NCBI GenBank assembly: GCA_947624585.1
Contig: CANQKZ010000015.1
Coordinates: 1-34,296 of the forward strand
DNA length: 34,296 bases
Direction of reading: 5' to 3'
Source: an uncultured Oscillospiraceae bacterium
GTDB lineage: Bacteria > Bacillota > Clostridia > Oscillospirales > Oscillospiraceae
Position 1 is the stretch's first letter, and every line of letters begins with the position of its first letter. Of this stretch, positions 9,022 to 17,251 are shown piece after piece. The notes below the pieces were generated by a model, which searched no databases, was not told where the DNA came from, and worked only from the letters and a program-made list of their open reading frames with translations. The position numbers and the translations under genes were made by a program.

Positions 9022-9969
9022 ATGAAAAAGGACATCAGGATCGCCGATATGGCGGTGGGGGACGAGATCGAGGGCTTCTACATCCTCAAGACCGCCCAGA
9101 ACAAGGTATCCAACAACGGCAAGCCCTATCTGAACGCCACGCTTTCCGACTGCACCGGCGACATCGACGCCAAGGCGTGGGACTACCCAGGCCCTCTGGG
9201 GCCCAATGAGGAGGGGAAGGTCGTGCGGCTCCGGGCCTCCGTTTCCGAGTACCGGGGGTCCTTGCAGGTGACGGTGGACAGGATCCGCCTGTCCGACGAA
9301 AACGACGAGTTCGACTTATCCGACCTGGTGCCCGTGGCGCCCATGGACGCCGAGGCCGGGTACAGGGAGCTCCTGGCGCTGGTGGCGTCCATCGAGGACG
9401 CGGACTACCGGGATGTGACCGAGGCGCTTTTGGAGCGGCACGGGGAGATCATGAAGACCATGCCGGCGGCAAAGAGCGTCCACCACAGCTTTTTGAGCGG
9501 ACTTCTCATGCACACCCTGAACATGATGCGCCAGGCGGACTTCCTGGCGAAGCTGTACCAGGACACCGTGGACCGGAGTTTGCTGCTCGCGGGGACGTGT
9601 CTTCACGATCTGGGCAAGCAGTGGGAATTTGAGTACTCCGAGCTGGGCCTGGTGACCGAGTACTCCACGGCGGGCGAGCTTTTGGGGCACCTGGTGATGG
9701 GCGCCCAGGAGGTGTCCGACGCAGCCCGGGGACTGGGCATCCCGGAGGAGAAGGGGATGCTTCTCCAGCATATGCTCCTGTCCCACCACGGCGAGCCGGA
9801 GTTCGGCGCAGCCGTCCGCCCCATGTGCGCCGAGGCGGAGCTGCTGTCCATGATCGACAAGATCGACAGCCGCATGGAGATTTACAGGGAAAACCTGGAA
9901 AATGTCGCCGCCGGCAACTTCTCCGGCCGCATCTTCGCGCTGGAGAAGAGGATATACAGGCATATGTGA
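9022..9969 (+). CDS. OB-fold/HD-domain 3'-5' exoribonuclease YhaM-like
   Basis: N-terminal OB fold (PYLNATLSDCTGDIDAKAWDYP) + HD domain (VHHSFLSGLLMHTLNMM...GTCLHDLGK...LLSHHGEPEFG). SD GGAG/AAGGAA before ATG 9022. Confidence 0.9.
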   Translation: MKKDIRIADMAVGDEIEGFYILKTAQNKVSNNGKPYLNATLSDCTGDIDAKAWDYPGPLGPNEEGKVVRLRASVSEYRGSLQVTVDRIRLSDENDEFDLSDLVPVAPMDAEAGYRELLALVASIEDADYRDVTEALLERHGEIMKTMPAAKSVHHSFLSGLLMHTLNMMRQADFLAKLYQDTVDRSLLLAGTCLHDLGKQWEFEYSELGLVTEYSTAGELLGHLVMGAQEVSDAARGLGIPEEKGMLLQHMLLSHHGEPEFGAAVRPMCAEAELLSMIDKIDSRMEIYRENLENVAAGNFSGRIFALEKRIYRHM

Positions 9970-9980
9970 TACCGAAGCCA

Positions 9981-10000
9981 ATACTAATATTCAATCAAAA
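9981..10000. repeat. solo family B terminal repeat
   Basis: ATACTAATATTCAATCAAAA, same as the ends of the family B elements, with no element body attached. Confidence 0.7.
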
Positions 10001-10002
10001 TG

Positions 10003-10050
10003 AGCCGCCCCGGGTCAAAATCCGGGGCGGCGCTTTGTCTATTCCTTTTT
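10003..10050 (+). terminator. intrinsic terminator downstream of yhaM-like gene
   Basis: GCCGCCCCGG-GTCAAAAT-CCGGGGCGGC followed by T-rich GCTTTGTCTATTCCTTTTT. Confidence 0.8.
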
Positions 10051-10212
10051 ATACTAATATCTATTTAAAAGGAGACACCGAGCGGCGAGGATTTTTCGTG
10101 TCAGGCAAGGAAGACGCCTCAGGGAATACTGTATGTATTTTCAAGGCGGCTGACGCAGCATGACGTGAAAAAAGACCGCCGTGAATATCTTGTTTTGATT
10201 GGATATTAGTAT
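10051..10212. mobile_element. MITE-like palindromic repeat, family B copy 1 (opposite orientation to copies 2 and 3)
   Basis: ATACTAATATC...GATATTAGTAT; internal sequence is the reverse complement of the elements at 18524-18849 and 22745-22904. Confidence 0.82.
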
Positions 10213-10289
10213 CAGGGCGAAGAAGCTCACGAAGAGGGCCGGCAGGAAGAGGAGGGCGGATTCGAGGAGATGTGTTTTCACGGTATAAC

Positions 10290-11528
10290 TCACGTCAGGT
10301 CCCGGATGGACAGGTTCGCCTTGTGCTCGATGGGCTTCCATTCCACCTTTTGGAAGACGGCGGCGATGGAGATGGGGATATAGGTGAGCATGAACACCGG
10401 GAAGGTCAGTGTGTAGAGGACCTTTTTCAAATTGGACGTGTGTATGTGCCGCCACTCCCGCGCCGTGGTGACGCCGCCGATGAAAAGCATGAAGAGGTAC
10501 GTCCCCGCCAGGGACCGGAGCGCGGGCCAGATCAGCTGCCAGGCGGCGCCGCCGGACAGGAGCGCCAGGACGGATGCCAGGGTGTTGACCGCGAATCCCA
10601 GACAGGCCAGGACCATGGCGGGCATGATGGACAAAACGAGGTCGAAGCAGGAGAAGCTGCCGCGGGCCGCGCCGCTGAGGAGCCTGCCGCCGTACCGGCG
10701 GAAAACCTGGAGGAAGCCTTTGGACCAGCGGAGGCGCTGGGCCCAGGACTGGGAGAATTTGACGGGCTGTTCGTCGAAGAGCTCCGCGTCCGGGGCGTAG
10801 CCGATGCGGTCGCCACGAACCATGCAGTCGGCGGTGAACTCCGTGTCCTCGGTGAGCAGGTGGAAGGGCCAGCCGCCGTTGCGCTCCAGGATCTCGCGGC
10901 TCACCAGAAATCCGGTGCCGGACACCACGGCGCTGGAGCCAAGAAGGGAGCGGGCGTGGTTCAGAAATTCCGAATCCCTCAAAAACCACAGGGCGTACCC
11001 GGCGCTGATCCAGTTGTCGCCGAAGTTTTTGGAGTTGCGGAAGCTGGTGACCACCGGGCAGTCCTCCGAAAAGCGGCGGTTCATGGCGGTGATGTACCCC
11101 GGGGAGAGCAGGTTGTCCGCGTCGAAGACGAAATATCCGTCGTACACGTCGCCCCGCTCGCACCGGATGCGCCGGAGGAGGAAGTCCAGCGCATACCCCT
11201 TGCCCACGCGCCCCGTGTCGAACCGCTCGTAGACGGCGGCCCCCGCCTCACGGGCGGCCAGGGCGGTGCTGTCGGTGCAGTTGTCCGCAACAACGAAGAC
11301 GCTGACCAGCTCCGCCGGGTAGTCCTGACGTTTTATGGATTCAATGAGGTTCCCGATGACCGTCTCCTCATTCCGCGCCGCGATCAGCACCGCGTACCGG
11401 CGGAGCACGGCGGGACCCCTGAGCCTGTCCCGGCGGACAAGGGGGACCAGCAGGTAGATGAGCTGGTAGAGGTAGCAGGCGAAAAACAGGATGGAAATGA
11501 CGGTGTTGACCGTTCGCAAGAATAACAT
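10290..11528 (-). CDS. family 2 glycosyltransferase, membrane-associated
   Basis: 412 aa; AVLIAARNEETVIGNLIESI, VFDADN, GTGFLVSREIL, LTEDTEFT, QRLRWSKG motifs; TM segments at both ends. Confidence 0.9.
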   Translation of the reverse strand: MLFLRTVNTVISILFFACYLYQLIYLLVPLVRRDRLRGPAVLRRYAVLIAARNEETVIGNLIESIKRQDYPAELVSVFVVADNCTDSTALAAREAGAAVYERFDTGRVGKGYALDFLLRRIRCERGDVYDGYFVFDADNLLSPGYITAMNRRFSEDCPVVTSFRNSKNFGDNWISAGYALWFLRDSEFLNHARSLLGSSAVVSGTGFLVSREILERNGGWPFHLLTEDTEFTADCMVRGDRIGYAPDAELFDEQPVKFSQSWAQRLRWSKGFLQVFRRYGGRLLSGAARGSFSCFDLVLSIMPAMVLACLGFAVNTLASVLALLSGGAAWQLIWPALRSLAGTYLFMLFIGGVTTAREWRHIHTSNLKKVLYTLTFPVFMLTYIPISIAAVFQKVEWKPIEHKANLSIRDLT

Positions 11529-11609
11529 AACCGCGCCTCCTTTATGATGTGGTCAAATCATAACAGAAGCGCGGTTAAGAAAAAATCCGGGAAACGGTTA
11601 AGGAAAATT

Positions 11610-11650
11610 AAAGGTTATTTTAAGGGTTATTTTAAGGGTTGTTTTAAGGG
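11610..11650. repeat. 12-bp tandem repeat, ~3.4 units, at the 3' end of the anti-sigma-like gene
   Basis: AAAGGTTATTTT AAGGGTTATTTT AAGGGTTGTTTT AAGGG. Confidence 0.85.
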
Positions 11651-12630
11651 ATCCGGACCTCCGTATTTCCGATCCGCAGCGCCGCAAGGTCGTTCAGGTT
11701 GACGGGGATCCGGAAGTGGGCGGTGCAGAGGAAGTCCTCTCCGTCGGGGTTCCCCAGGTTCTCGTCGCAGGGGATCTCCGCGCCGTCGGACAGGATCGCC
11801 ACAAATTGGTCGGGATCCGGCAGCTCCCGAGAGCTGTCGTGGCAGAAGCGGATGCCGGTGCTGGTGACGGTCACATCCCGGGCGGTGAAGCGGAACGGCT
11901 GGCGCTCCGGGAACGTCTCCCACTCCGCCTCCACGTCGCCCAGGGAGAGGATCTGGAACGCCTCCCGCAGATCCAGGTCGAAGCGGAAGCTCCACTCCCC
12001 CGCCGCCTCCACCTTTTCCCTGTCGCCGAAGGGGCCGCGGCGGGTGAGGTCCCGGAGCGTCAGCTCCACGGGCACCGGGTCCCCCTCCGGGGTGAATCGG
12101 GCGGCGACGGAGGTGTATCGGACCAGGAACAGCAGCGCCCCGGCGCCGTCGCCGCCCTGGAAGGAGCATCCGCAGGCCGACATGGAGGCCGCGGACTCGG
12201 CGGGCCAGCAGGAGAATCCGTCAAATCTGTAGTCGGCGCGGGCCCTGGGCAGGACGCCGGTGACGCGCAGGAGGATCTGGAAGGAGTCGTCCCCCACGGC
12301 GGCGGAGTCCACCGTCACGGTGACGCCGTCCACGGTCCGGCTCCGGCCGATCTCCTGGCTCAGGCCCCGGATCAGGGCCTCCTGGGCCGCGCCCATGGCC
12401 TCGCCGGTGAGGCGGAGCCAGGCTTCACCAAAGAATTCCGTGATGCCCTCCCCCCGGACGGCCGCCGCCACCGTGCCGCACAGGAGCGTCAGCAGAAGCA
12501 CCGCCGCCAGGAGAAGCGGAAGGCGGCGGCTATGCCGCTTGGGCGCCATATCATCGAGCTCATTCAAATATTCCTCGCGCACATCCGAAAGGCCCGCGAA
12601 GAGCCTCCCGGCGCTGTCGGTTTTGTTCAT
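11644..12630 (-). CDS. DUF4179-like anti-sigma factor, single TM
   Basis: MNKTDSAGRLFAGLSDVREEYLNELDDMAPKRHSRRLPLLLAAVLLLTLLCGTVAAAV + extracytoplasmic domain; overlaps the sigma gene by 4 bp. Confidence 0.75.
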   Translation of the reverse strand: MNKTDSAGRLFAGLSDVREEYLNELDDMAPKRHSRRLPLLLAAVLLLTLLCGTVAAAVRGEGITEFFGEAWLRLTGEAMGAAQEALIRGLSQEIGRSRTVDGVTVTVDSAAVGDDSFQILLRVTGVLPRARADYRFDGFSCWPAESAASMSACGCSFQGGDGAGALLFLVRYTSVAARFTPEGDPVPVELTLRDLTRRGPFGDREKVEAAGEWSFRFDLDLREAFQILSLGDVEAEWETFPERQPFRFTARDVTVTSTGIRFCHDSSRELPDPDQFVAILSDGAEIPCDENLGNPDGEDFLCTAHFRIPVNLNDLAALRIGNTEVRIP

Positions 12631-13181
12631 ACGGTCAGTCCCTCCTTCTCCAGGGCGTCCCGGAGGTGCGCGCGAAGGCGCGTCAGGCGCTTGGTGACGC
12701 TGTTGGGCGTACCGCCCGCGCTTTTCGCGATGTCCCGCACGCTCTCGCCCCGCCAATACCGGCGCAGGAAGAGCCGCCGGTCCTCCGGCTTCAGCGAGCC
12801 GAGCCAGAGGTCCAGAAATTCCGTCAGCTCCCGGCCCTCCAGTTCCCGCTCCGGGTCACAGGGGTCGGGGATGCAGTCGGTGAGCTCCTCCAAGAGGAGC
12901 TCCGCGCCGCCCCGGCGCTGCCGGCGGTCCCGCTTCCACCGGTCGAAGGCCAGATTCCGGGTCACACGGGCAAGCCAAAGCCCCAGCCGGTCCGGCCGGT
13001 CCGGAGGGATGGCGTTCCAGGCCCGCAGATACGTGTCGTTGACGCACTCCTCCGCGTCCGGCTCGGAGCCCAGGATATTCACCGCCACCCGGCGGCACAG
13101 GGGACCGTATTTTTTCGCCGTCTCCCCCACCGCCGCCTGCTCCCGGCGGAAGTACAGGTCCAGGATTTCCGCGTCCTCCAA
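12627..13181 (-). CDS. ECF-type sigma-70 family RNA polymerase sigma factor
   Basis: EPDAEECVNDTYLRAWNAIPPDRPDRLGLWLARVTRNLAFDRWKRDRR (region 2) and RRLFLRRYWRGESVRDIAKSAGGTPNSVTKRLTRLRAHLRDAL (region 4). Confidence 0.92.
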   Translation of the reverse strand: MEDAEILDLYFRREQAAVGETAKKYGPLCRRVAVNILGSEPDAEECVNDTYLRAWNAIPPDRPDRLGLWLARVTRNLAFDRWKRDRRQRRGGAELLLEELTDCIPDPCDPERELEGRELTEFLDLWLGSLKPEDRRLFLRRYWRGESVRDIAKSAGGTPNSVTKRLTRLRAHLRDALEKEGLTV

Positions 13182-13205
13182 GGGTCCGCCCCCTTTCTCG
13201 ATCTT

Positions 13206-13219
13206 TTAGGGAACCTCTG
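13206..13219. repeat. solo family A terminal repeat upstream of the ECF sigma gene
   Basis: TTAGGGAACCTCTG, identical to the reverse complement of the family A right end. Confidence 0.6.
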
Positions 13220-13270
13220 CTTATAAAGACGACGTTTTTCTGAAAATGTGCCATGAAGAGCGGCGGGGGG

Positions 13271-13825
13271 TTATTTTGCGAACATACGGCCTCCCAGGAG
13301 GTTGCGGGTCACGGTGCCGAGGGTGTCCACGGTGAGGCCCTGGCCTTGGGTGAGCCACATATACATGAGCTCGTAGGTGACGCCGGCCACGGACGCCTTT
13401 ATGTAGGGGAGCTGCCAGGGCTCGCATTGGAAGAGAGGGTCCAGGATCTGCGTGTCCTCCACGAAGAAGGAACGGTTGCAGTCCTGGTACAGGTACCCCA
13501 TCTCCTGCCGGAACAGCAGGGTCAGAAAGTCCCGGCTGTCCCCCCAGAAGAGGAAATAGTCGATGAGCAGCTCCTCCGGCTCCGGCGCCGAGGCCGTAAG
13601 CTTCGTGAGATACCGCCGGAAGAGGCCGTGGAGCAGGTACACCAGGATGTCCTCCCGGCGCTGGAAATTAGTGTAAAATGTCTGCCGGGACAGGCCCGCC
13701 CGGGAGGTGATGTCCGAGACGGTGATGTCCTTGAAGGGCTTGTAGAGCATCAGCTTCAAAAGCGTCTCCGAAAGGGCGTTCTTGGAGCGCAGGGCCATGG
13801 GGTTCTCATACTTCTGTTCCAGCAT
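13271..13825 (-). CDS. TetR/AcrR family transcriptional regulator
   Basis: ALSETLLKLMLYKPFKDITVSDITSRAGLSRQTFYTNFQRREDILVYLL is a TetR HTH. Confidence 0.9.
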   Translation of the reverse strand: MLEQKYENPMALRSKNALSETLLKLMLYKPFKDITVSDITSRAGLSRQTFYTNFQRREDILVYLLHGLFRRYLTKLTASAPEPEELLIDYFLFWGDSRDFLTLLFRQEMGYLYQDCNRSFFVEDTQILDPLFQCEPWQLPYIKASVAGVTYELMYMWLTQGQGLTVDTLGTVTRNLLGGRMFAK

Positions 13826-13837
13826 CGTATGCCTCCG

Positions 13838-13878
13838 CAACTGTAAATCTAAGGTTTGAAACCCTGACAATTGTAAAT
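13838..13878 (-). promoter_or_regulatory. candidate TetR operator/promoter region
   Basis: Odd palindrome GGTTT-G-AAACC (13853-13863) flanked by direct repeats CAACTGTAAAT / CAATTGTAAAT 30 bp apart, just upstream of the TetR start. Confidence 0.4.
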
Positions 13879-13903
13879 TCTTTTACACGAGATGTCAAGA
13901 GTT

Positions 13904-14272
13904 TTATTTCCCAAAGAACATTTTAGCACCGACGGCTATGCAGAATATGCCGAAAAGGCGGCGGAGGAGGGAGGGATCCACCGAGGACGCGGCGAGGGCG
14001 GTGATGGCGGCGGAGGCCATGCCGGGGAGGGCGGTCCAGAGGGCGGCTTTTTTCTCCACCAGGCCGTTTTTGAAGTGGGAGACAAGGGCGGCGGCGGAGG
14101 TGGGCAGGAAGTACAGCAGGTTCACCCCTTGGGCGGCGGCCTGCCGGAGGTGCGCCGCCTGGGTCATCCACAGGAGCAGCAGCGAACCGCCGCCCAAGCC
14201 GTACCCGGACAGGACCCCGCAGAGAAAGCCCGCCAGGGCATTGAGTCCTGTCAGGACGTTTGCCCCGGTCAT
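13904..14272 (-). CDS. half-length TauE/SafE-family permease (second half-gene)
   Basis: MTGANVLTGLNALAGFLCGVLSGYGLGGGSLLLLWMTQAAHLRQAAAQGVNLLYFLPTSAAALVSHFKNGLVEKKAAL. Confidence 0.82.
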   Translation of the reverse strand: MTGANVLTGLNALAGFLCGVLSGYGLGGGSLLLLWMTQAAHLRQAAAQGVNLLYFLPTSAAALVSHFKNGLVEKKAALWTALPGMASAAITALAASSVDPSLLRRLFGIFCIAVGAKMFFGK

Positions 14273-14637
14273 CCCAGCACGCTCCTGACGCCCCCGAAGA
14301 GGATGAGCAGGGCGAATGCTTTCGTGAGCACCCTGGGCGGCACCCGCCGGTAGCTGAGGCCGGAGACGGCCCCGCCCAGGACGCCGCCCAGCAGGTAGGG
14401 CCAGGCCGTCCCCAGGTCGAGGCCGACCCGCATCCGGTAGATCCAGGCGGAGACGGCGCACATGGGGAACATCACCGCCACGCTGGTGGCGAAGACCCGT
14501 TCGTCGTCGAGTCCGATCCAGCCCCGCAGGAGGGGCACCAGCGCCATGCCTCCGCCGCCGCCGAAAAATCCGTTGACCGCGCCGGACACAGCGCCGGTCA
14601 CCAGGAGACGGAGCTTTTGAGCCTTGTCTATTTCCAT
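14269..14637 (-). CDS. half-length TauE/SafE-family permease (first half-gene)
   Basis: MEIDKAQKLRLLVTGAVSGAVNGFFGGGGGMALVPLLRGWIGLDDERVFATSVAVMFPMCAVSAWIYRM; 4-bp overlap with the next half-gene. Confidence 0.82.
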   Translation of the reverse strand: MEIDKAQKLRLLVTGAVSGAVNGFFGGGGGMALVPLLRGWIGLDDERVFATSVAVMFPMCAVSAWIYRMRVGLDLGTAWPYLLGGVLGGAVSGLSYRRVPPRVLTKAFALLILFGGVRSVLG

Positions 14638-15689
14638 AATTTTATAATTCCTTTTGTATTCATTTGATTGAGGAGCATGAGGGCGAAGGGGAAGAGGACC
14701 ATACCCAGGACGCCCGCGAGCCGGAAGCCCGCGTACATGGCCAGGAGCGCCGCCGCCGGGGCAACGCCGAACTGGTCGCCGATGAGCTTGGGTTCCAGGC
14801 ACTGGCGGACCAGAGTGACCAGCAGGTAGGTGATGAGCAGGCCGGAGGCCCGGCCCGTGTCCCCGGCGATGAAGCTGGCGGCCGCCCAGGGCAGGAGCAC
14901 CGCCCCCACTCCGAACACCGGCAGGGCGTCCACCAGGGCGGTGATGAGGGCGATGACGGCGCCGTACTCCACCCCCAGCACGGTGAAGGCAGCCGTAAGC
15001 TCGGCGAAGGTGATGCCCACCAGCGCGGCCTCGGCACGGAGCCAGCGGCCCACCCCGTCCAGCAGGTCCTTCTTGACCGTGCGGACATTCTGTCGCATCC
15101 GCTCCGGGATCTGCCGGGCGAGGAAGGCCCGGACGGAGTCGAACCCGGCGCTTATGAAGTAGGCGCCGATGACGTAGGTCCCCACCGCCAGGAGGGTGCC
15201 GGGCGCTCCGGCGGCCAGGGCGCGGAGCTTATCCAGGGCCCAGGCGGACAGCTCCGCCGGGATCTGGGCGGCCCGCTCCCCCGCCGCCTCCATGGCCCCC
15301 GCCAGATACGCCCGCGCCCCCTGGGGGGCCGAGGCGATGAGGCGGCGGAGGGTGAACTCCACCCGATCCAGGACCCGGGGCAGGCCCTCAGTGAGACGGG
15401 GAAGCTCTTCCATGAGCCCCGCCGCCTCGTCGAAGAGCCGCACCACCACCAGAAGGAAAAATCCGGTGAGGGACGCCAAAAACACCGTCACACAGACCGC
15501 CGAGGCCACTCCCCGCCGCAGGCGGCACCTGTCCGAGAGAAAGGCCGCCGCCGGTTCGCACACCGCCGCCGTCAGGAACGAAAGCAGGAAGGGCCAGAGG
15601 CACGGCAGCAGGAACCGCGCGAACACCAGCGCCCCCAGGACGATCCCCCCAACCGTCAGGACGGCACGGACGGCGTGTCTTCCACCCAT
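14628..15689 (-). CDS. AI-2E/YtvI-family membrane protein (sporulation integral membrane protein YtvI-like)
   Basis: 353 aa; FLLPCLWPFLLSFLTAAVCEPAAAFLSDR..., C-terminal VLGVEYGAVIALITALVDALPVFGVGAVLLPWAAASFIAGD...LEPKLIGDQFGVAPAAALLAMYAGFRLAGVLGMVLFP. Confidence 0.85.
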   Translation of the reverse strand: MGGRHAVRAVLTVGGIVLGALVFARFLLPCLWPFLLSFLTAAVCEPAAAFLSDRCRLRRGVASAVCVTVFLASLTGFFLLVVVRLFDEAAGLMEELPRLTEGLPRVLDRVEFTLRRLIASAPQGARAYLAGAMEAAGERAAQIPAELSAWALDKLRALAAGAPGTLLAVGTYVIGAYFISAGFDSVRAFLARQIPERMRQNVRTVKKDLLDGVGRWLRAEAALVGITFAELTAAFTVLGVEYGAVIALITALVDALPVFGVGAVLLPWAAASFIAGDTGRASGLLITYLLVTLVRQCLEPKLIGDQFGVAPAAALLAMYAGFRLAGVLGMVLFPFALMLLNQMNTKGIIKLWK

Positions 15690-15938
15690 TTCCACGCTTC
15701 TCCCCTCCTCTATCCGATTTTGTGAAAAATGACATTTTTTCCGCCCCTGTTCCGGGAAAAATTCGGTTTCACAGGGGAAAAATCCTGTTGCGCTCAGCGC
15801 CGGACTGTGGTATGATAAGGGTTGCGCGGAACGTTTTCTCAATGGAAATGCCCAGGCGACAGGGCGTCCGCGCGTTTTGTACGAACGTATTTTTTGAATT
15901 TCCCCAAGGAAACTATTCACTGCGGAAAGAGGAACAGC

Positions 15939-17159
15939 ATGGTAAATATAGCCATACTTGGGTTTGGGACCGTGGGCTCCGGCGTCGCGGAGGTCATGGC
16001 CGAGAACGCCCAGAGCATCGCCCACAACGCCGCCGAAGAGATCGGCGTCAAATACATCCTGGACATCCGGGACTTCCCCGGCTCCCCCTTCGCCGACAGG
16101 ATGGTGAAGGATTTCTCCGTCATCGAGTCCGACCCCGACGTCTCCGTGGTGGTGGAGACCATCGGCGGGGCGCGGGTGGCCTATGAGTACACGAAGCGCG
16201 CGCTCCTGGCGGGAAAGAGCGTGGTCACCTCCAACAAGGAGCTGGTGGCGACACGGGGCCATGAGCTTCTGGAGATCGCCAGAAGAATGAACGTCAACTA
16301 CCTCTTCGAGGCCAGCGTTGGCGGCGGCATCCCCATCATCCGGCCCATCACCCAGTGCCTGACGGCCAACGAGCTGGACGAGATCTACGGCATCCTCAAC
16401 GGCACCACCAACTACATTCTCACCAGGATGATCACCGACGGAGCGCCCTTTGAGGAGATTTTGAAGGACGCCCAGAGGCTCGGCTACGCGGAGGCCGACC
16501 CCACAGCCGACGTTGAAGGATATGACGCGGCGCGGAAAATATGTATCCTGGCGGATCTGTGCTTCGGGAAGAGCGTGGACCCGGAGAGGATCCACATCGA
16601 GGGCATCACCGGCGTGACACTGGAGGACGTGGAGTACGCGCGGCGTCTTGGGTACAAGTTGAAGCTCTTAGGGAGGGCCTACCGACTCCCCGACGGGCAC
16701 ATCACCGCTTACGTGGCGCCCCATCTCATCAGCAAGACCAGCCTCCTCTCCAACGTGGACGGGGTGATGAACGGCATCGTGGTCCACGGCAACGCCCTGG
16801 GCGAGTGTATGTTCTACGGCGCGGGAGCGGGCAAGCGGCCCACCGCCAGCGCGGTGGTGGCCGACATCATCGACGCGGTGAAGCACCGCAAGGCACGGAA
16901 ATACCTGGGCTGGGACGAGTCCGCGCCCGGTTATGTGGTGGACGCGGAGGACGTGAGGACCCGCTGGTACATCCGCACGGGGTCGGGGCTCTCGGCCATC
17001 GGCGGCGCTTTCGGAGACGTGCGGCTTATAAGCTACCCCGGGGAGTACCCCGGCGCGGGGCCGGAGGAGTACGCTTTCGCCACGCCCGAGATGACGGGAC
17101 GGGAACTTGCCGAAAAGACGGCGGGCATGGAGATCCGCAGCCGGTTCCGCATCCTGTGA
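15939..17159 (+). CDS. hom: homoserine dehydrogenase
   Basis: MVNIAILGFGTVGSGVAEV, SVVTSNKELVA, FEASVGGGIPIIRPI, ILNGTTNYILTRM, YAEADPTADVEGYDAARKICILADL. Confidence 0.96.
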   Translation: MVNIAILGFGTVGSGVAEVMAENAQSIAHNAAEEIGVKYILDIRDFPGSPFADRMVKDFSVIESDPDVSVVVETIGGARVAYEYTKRALLAGKSVVTSNKELVATRGHELLEIARRMNVNYLFEASVGGGIPIIRPITQCLTANELDEIYGILNGTTNYILTRMITDGAPFEEILKDAQRLGYAEADPTADVEGYDAARKICILADLCFGKSVDPERIHIEGITGVTLEDVEYARRLGYKLKLLGRAYRLPDGHITAYVAPHLISKTSLLSNVDGVMNGIVVHGNALGECMFYGAGAGKRPTASAVVADIIDAVKHRKARKYLGWDESAPGYVVDAEDVRTRWYIRTGSGLSAIGGAFGDVRLISYPGEYPGAGPEEYAFATPEMTGRELAEKTAGMEIRSRFRIL

Positions 17160-17251
17160 AGGGCGAATAAAATGGATTGACGGGCGGCGCGTCCGCCTGG
17201 ATATATCTTTTATCATGTAATTCACCGTAATCTGATCGAAGGAGGCCGTTT

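Noticed and set aside
17160-17251. Lysine riboswitch or T-box upstream of ask
   Set aside because: Intergenic gap of ~92 bp is too short and lacks recognisable conserved elements; only weak promoter-like sequence seen.
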